From Bacteroidales bacterium UBA3143 (GTDB lineage Bacteria > Bacteroidota > Bacteroidia > Bacteroidales > Dysgonomonadaceae), in NCBI GenBank assembly GCA_002364735.1, contig DEZB01000066.1, positions 156,480-220,479 on the forward strand: a DNA stretch of 64,000 nt. The letters run 5' to 3'. The notes beneath the pieces were generated by a model. The model searched no databases, was not told the origin of the DNA, and worked only from the letters and a program-made list of their open reading frames with translations. A program made the position numbers and the translations under genes. Below are positions 61,963 to 64,000 of the stretch, piece by piece (position 1 is the first letter of the stretch; every line of letters starts with the position of its first letter).

Positions 61963-63324
61963 CTACTTAAACTCACTAAATATAACCTCCTTAAATATTT
62001 CACTTACTGTTGGATGAGGGAACACAACTTCTTTCATCTCTTCCAGGGTCATTTCTTGCTCTATGGCCATGCAAGCACCGTAGATCATTTCGCTGCTTGG
62101 TGTGCCTAACATATGGACTCCAATAACTTCGCCATATTTTTCACCAATCAATACTTTGCACAAACCATTGAAACCTTCATTTTCGATCGCAAAACGACCA
62201 GCATACGTCATCGGTAGTTTAGCAACTTTATAAGGTATGTTTTTACTTTTTGCAGACTCTTCGGTTTCACCAACACCCGCTACTTCAGGATTGATGTATA
62301 CAACTCCTGGTATTGCATTGTAGCGCATAATATCGTTGCGACCAGTTAGGTTGTTTACAACAACTTCTCCTTCACGACTGGCAGTGTGAGCCAACAATGA
62401 AAAGCCAGTTACATCCCCCGCAGCAAAAACACCAGGAACATTGGTGCGCATTTTCTCATCTACTTTAATTCCACCTCGATCCAGCTCTATATTCAAATTC
62501 TCCAATCCAATACCCTTTGTTACAGGACGACGACCGACGCTCAATAATACTTTTTCGCCTTCTACGGTTTCACTCTTGCCATCTTTTTCAAAAGTAACTT
62601 TATTGCCGTCTACTTTTGTAACCTTAGCATTCATGTGAAATTCGATGCCTTTTTTATCGAAAAGTTTACGTAACATTGCGGATATTTCTCCGTCTAATCC
62701 ACCTAATATTTCAGGAAGCATTTCAATTACTGTCACTTTGGTGCCTAATCCTTGGTAGAAACAAGCAAACTCCATTCCAATAACTCCGCCGCCAATAACG
62801 ACTAAAGATTCAGGTCGTTCTTTTAAATCCAAAATCTCGCGATTCGTTACTACCACATCTCCAGCTTCTTTCAATCCCGGAATGGGAGGAACAGAGGATT
62901 CAGAGCCTGTACAGATTAAAACATTTTTGCCTGTATATTTCTCACCATTGCAGGTTAGTTCAACTCCTTCGTTACTGCGACTTTGTAGCACAGCTTCGCC
63001 TTCCACGACAGTAACTTTGTTCATTTTCATTTTCATGTTGACTCCACCAACCAACTTGCGAACAAGTTTGTTTTTACGAGAAACCATTTTGCCATAGTCA
63101 AAGCGTATGTTGTCGCCATATACTCCAAACTTCTCGCCTTCCATGGCATGTTCATACATTTTTGCACTGTATAGCAGCGCTTTGGTTGGAATACATCCTT
63201 CGTTGAGGCAAACACCACCCATTGATTTCTTTTCAAACAAAACAACTTTCAGTCCTTTGTTACCTGCGCGTTCTGCAGCTACGTAACCGGCCGGGCCTCC
63301 GCCAATTATCATCAAGTCAAACAT
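61963..63324 (-). CDS. lpdA: Dihydrolipoyl dehydrogenase
   Basis: The 453-residue flavoprotein has the FAD motif IIGGGPAGYVAA, the redox-active GGVCLNEGCIPTK (C39, C44), a second Rossmann motif VVIGGGVIGMEFACF, and the C-terminal active-site HPTVSE. It reoxidises dihydrolipoamide of 2-oxo-acid dehydrogenase or glycine-cleavage complexes with NAD. No E1, E2 or gcv gene is next to it in this window. Confidence 0.96.
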   Translation of the reverse strand: MFDLMIIGGGPAGYVAAERAGNKGLKVVLFEKKSMGGVCLNEGCIPTKALLYSAKMYEHAMEGEKFGVYGDNIRFDYGKMVSRKNKLVRKLVGGVNMKMKMNKVTVVEGEAVLQSRSNEGVELTCNGEKYTGKNVLICTGSESSVPPIPGLKEAGDVVVTNREILDLKERPESLVVIGGGVIGMEFACFYQGLGTKVTVIEMLPEILGGLDGEISAMLRKLFDKKGIEFHMNAKVTKVDGNKVTFEKDGKSETVEGEKVLLSVGRRPVTKGIGLENLNIELDRGGIKVDEKMRTNVPGVFAAGDVTGFSLLAHTASREGEVVVNNLTGRNDIMRYNAIPGVVYINPEVAGVGETEESAKSKNIPYKVAKLPMTYAGRFAIENEGFNGLCKVLIGEKYGEVIGVHMLGTPSSEMIYGACMAIEQEMTLEEMKEVVFPHPTVSEIFKEVIFSEFK

Positions 63325-63416
63325 ATACTATTTGGTTTTTTAATTATTTATTATCCGACATCCTCAATCTTGTTATTAAATCGATTAAAAATTCGAATTT
63401 TATTTTTTGAATTTAA

Positions 63417-63424
63417 CAAAGATA
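63417..63424 (-). promoter_or_regulatory. Probable lpdA -7 box
   Basis: TATCTTTG on the minus strand, about 90 bases before the lpdA ATG; the -33 box is weak. The remaining 63425-63845 has no recognisable gene. Confidence 0.4.
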
Positions 63425-63845
63425 CATTATCTTATATAATAAAATAAATATCCGAGCGTTAAAAAATTGTCTCTCTTGTAGATAAATACCTGCATGCAAT
63501 AGTTTACTCAGAATTTTGATCCTGAATAATATAAAAGCATACAGTTTAATGTATACTGAAAAAAAGACCTCCTCCACACTCAAAATTACTGCTTATAAAC
63601 AAACACTTAGTTGACTCTGTTCAAAAAATGTAGAGACATTTTTAGAATAATACAATCAATAAACTAATTAAGTGCCAAAATGCAATAAGATAAAGCAAAT
63701 AGGGAGTAAGTATTGCAAACCTTAGTAACAATGCAACAAACTGCTTCACCAACCTTATTACCTTATTTTTAAAGAACACTATCGGCAGAAATAATAACGT
63801 TATTCACCTTTATTCTTAGTCTGATACTTAGAATTGTGGCGGTAA

Positions 63846-63927
63846 ATTAACAGGAAGCACCTGACGGAGCTAAAGTGCCTTTAATCAACAGCTTGCTACA
63901 TACAGTGAGGCTCCTACGGAGCTACAT
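63846..63927 (-). repeat. GCTCC-palindrome dispersed repeat, second full copy
   Basis: On the minus strand GCTCCGTAGGAGC (63922-63910) is followed by CTCACTGTATGTAG, a variable centre, then AGCTCCGTCAGGTGC and CTGTTAAT. The blocks and order equal those at 12701-12778, 51 kb away. Confidence 0.65.
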
Positions 63928-64000
63928 TTGTTGTTTCAATATTTATATTATAGTTGGACAAAGCCACTCCCTCTATTTGCAGCGAAGGGCAAATGGTTCT

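Noticed and set aside
1..64000. tRNA, rRNA, prophage or insertion sequence
   Set aside because: None was recognised: no cloverleaf-like segment ending in a T-arm, no integrase, transposase or phage structural gene.

Overview
The window reads as the chromosome of a low-GC member of the Bacteroidales (Bacteroidetes). Evidence: promoters of the Bacteroidetes type (TTTG or TTG, 18-20 bases, then TAnnTTTG), Mfa/fimbrillin-like lipoproteins, GH92 and GH95 glycosidases, M56 proteins carrying TonB domains, TlpA/DUF4369 thioredoxin lipoproteins, NamZ and DUF1080. The gene set and AT-rich base composition would fit Dysgonomonadaceae or Porphyromonadaceae; the genus cannot be fixed by eye. No rRNA, tRNA, CRISPR, prophage or insertion sequence was seen.

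Layout. 1-1.7 kb: truncated GH95 alpha-fucosidase (minus). 2.6-10.5 kb: a BlaI repressor, an M56 sensor protease with three TonB C-terminal domains and two SusC plug-like modules, then three thioredoxin-fold envelope proteins. 11-17 kb: polyprenyl diphosphate synthase, polA, a YqaA membrane protein and a radical SAM protein. 17-22 kb: a remnant and an intact copy of a Tat-exported Gfo/Idh/MocA oxidoreductase, then LemA and DUF2207. 22.5-30 kb: aminotransferase, CrtW-like ketolase, a tiny metallothionein-like gene beside a SigZ-type ECF sigma factor, TolB-like lipoprotein, BASS transporter, fructosamine kinase, and a HigA-like regulator. 30.8-38 kb: valS, namZ, merR, alaS. 38-42.5 kb: a LacI regulator divergent from a nucleoside hydrolase, ribokinase and sugar permease operon for ribose scavenging. 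43-50.7 kb: a RiPP-like set (HPr-kinase-like, S26-like peptidase, PqqD, nucleotidyltransferase, ABC exporter) downstream of two fimbrillin-like lipoproteins and a 52-residue leader-like peptide. 51-55.7 kb: adenine/adenosine deaminase, GH92 mannosidase, pseudouridine synthase. 56-59 kb: an exported oxidoreductase, TIM-barrel isomerase and DUF1080 operon, probably 3-keto-sugar metabolism. 59.5-63.3 kb: acyltransferase-like protein, serine hydrolase and dihydrolipoamide dehydrogenase.

The least expected signal is non-coding. Every convergent gap longer than 400 bp holds a palindrome-bearing repeat with a 40-42 bp period (11.03-11.24, 42.74-43.02 and 59.17-59.48 kb), or one of two copies of a 330-bp structured element (10.60-10.93 and 30.20-30.53 kb) whose hairpins covary between copies. 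A degenerate 42-bp period also appears near 1.92-2.30 kb. Further dispersed families are a GCTCCGTAGGAGC element (12.5, 12.7 and 63.9 kb), a 50-bp repeat flanking the aminotransferase, and a G/T-rich element with a G-quadruplex motif.

Several regulatory layouts can be read directly: a BlaI operator between the promoter boxes, two LacI operators lying on their own promoters, a palindromic -33 box shared by the divergent merR-namZ and alaS promoters, and apparently leaderless sigZ and kinase genes.
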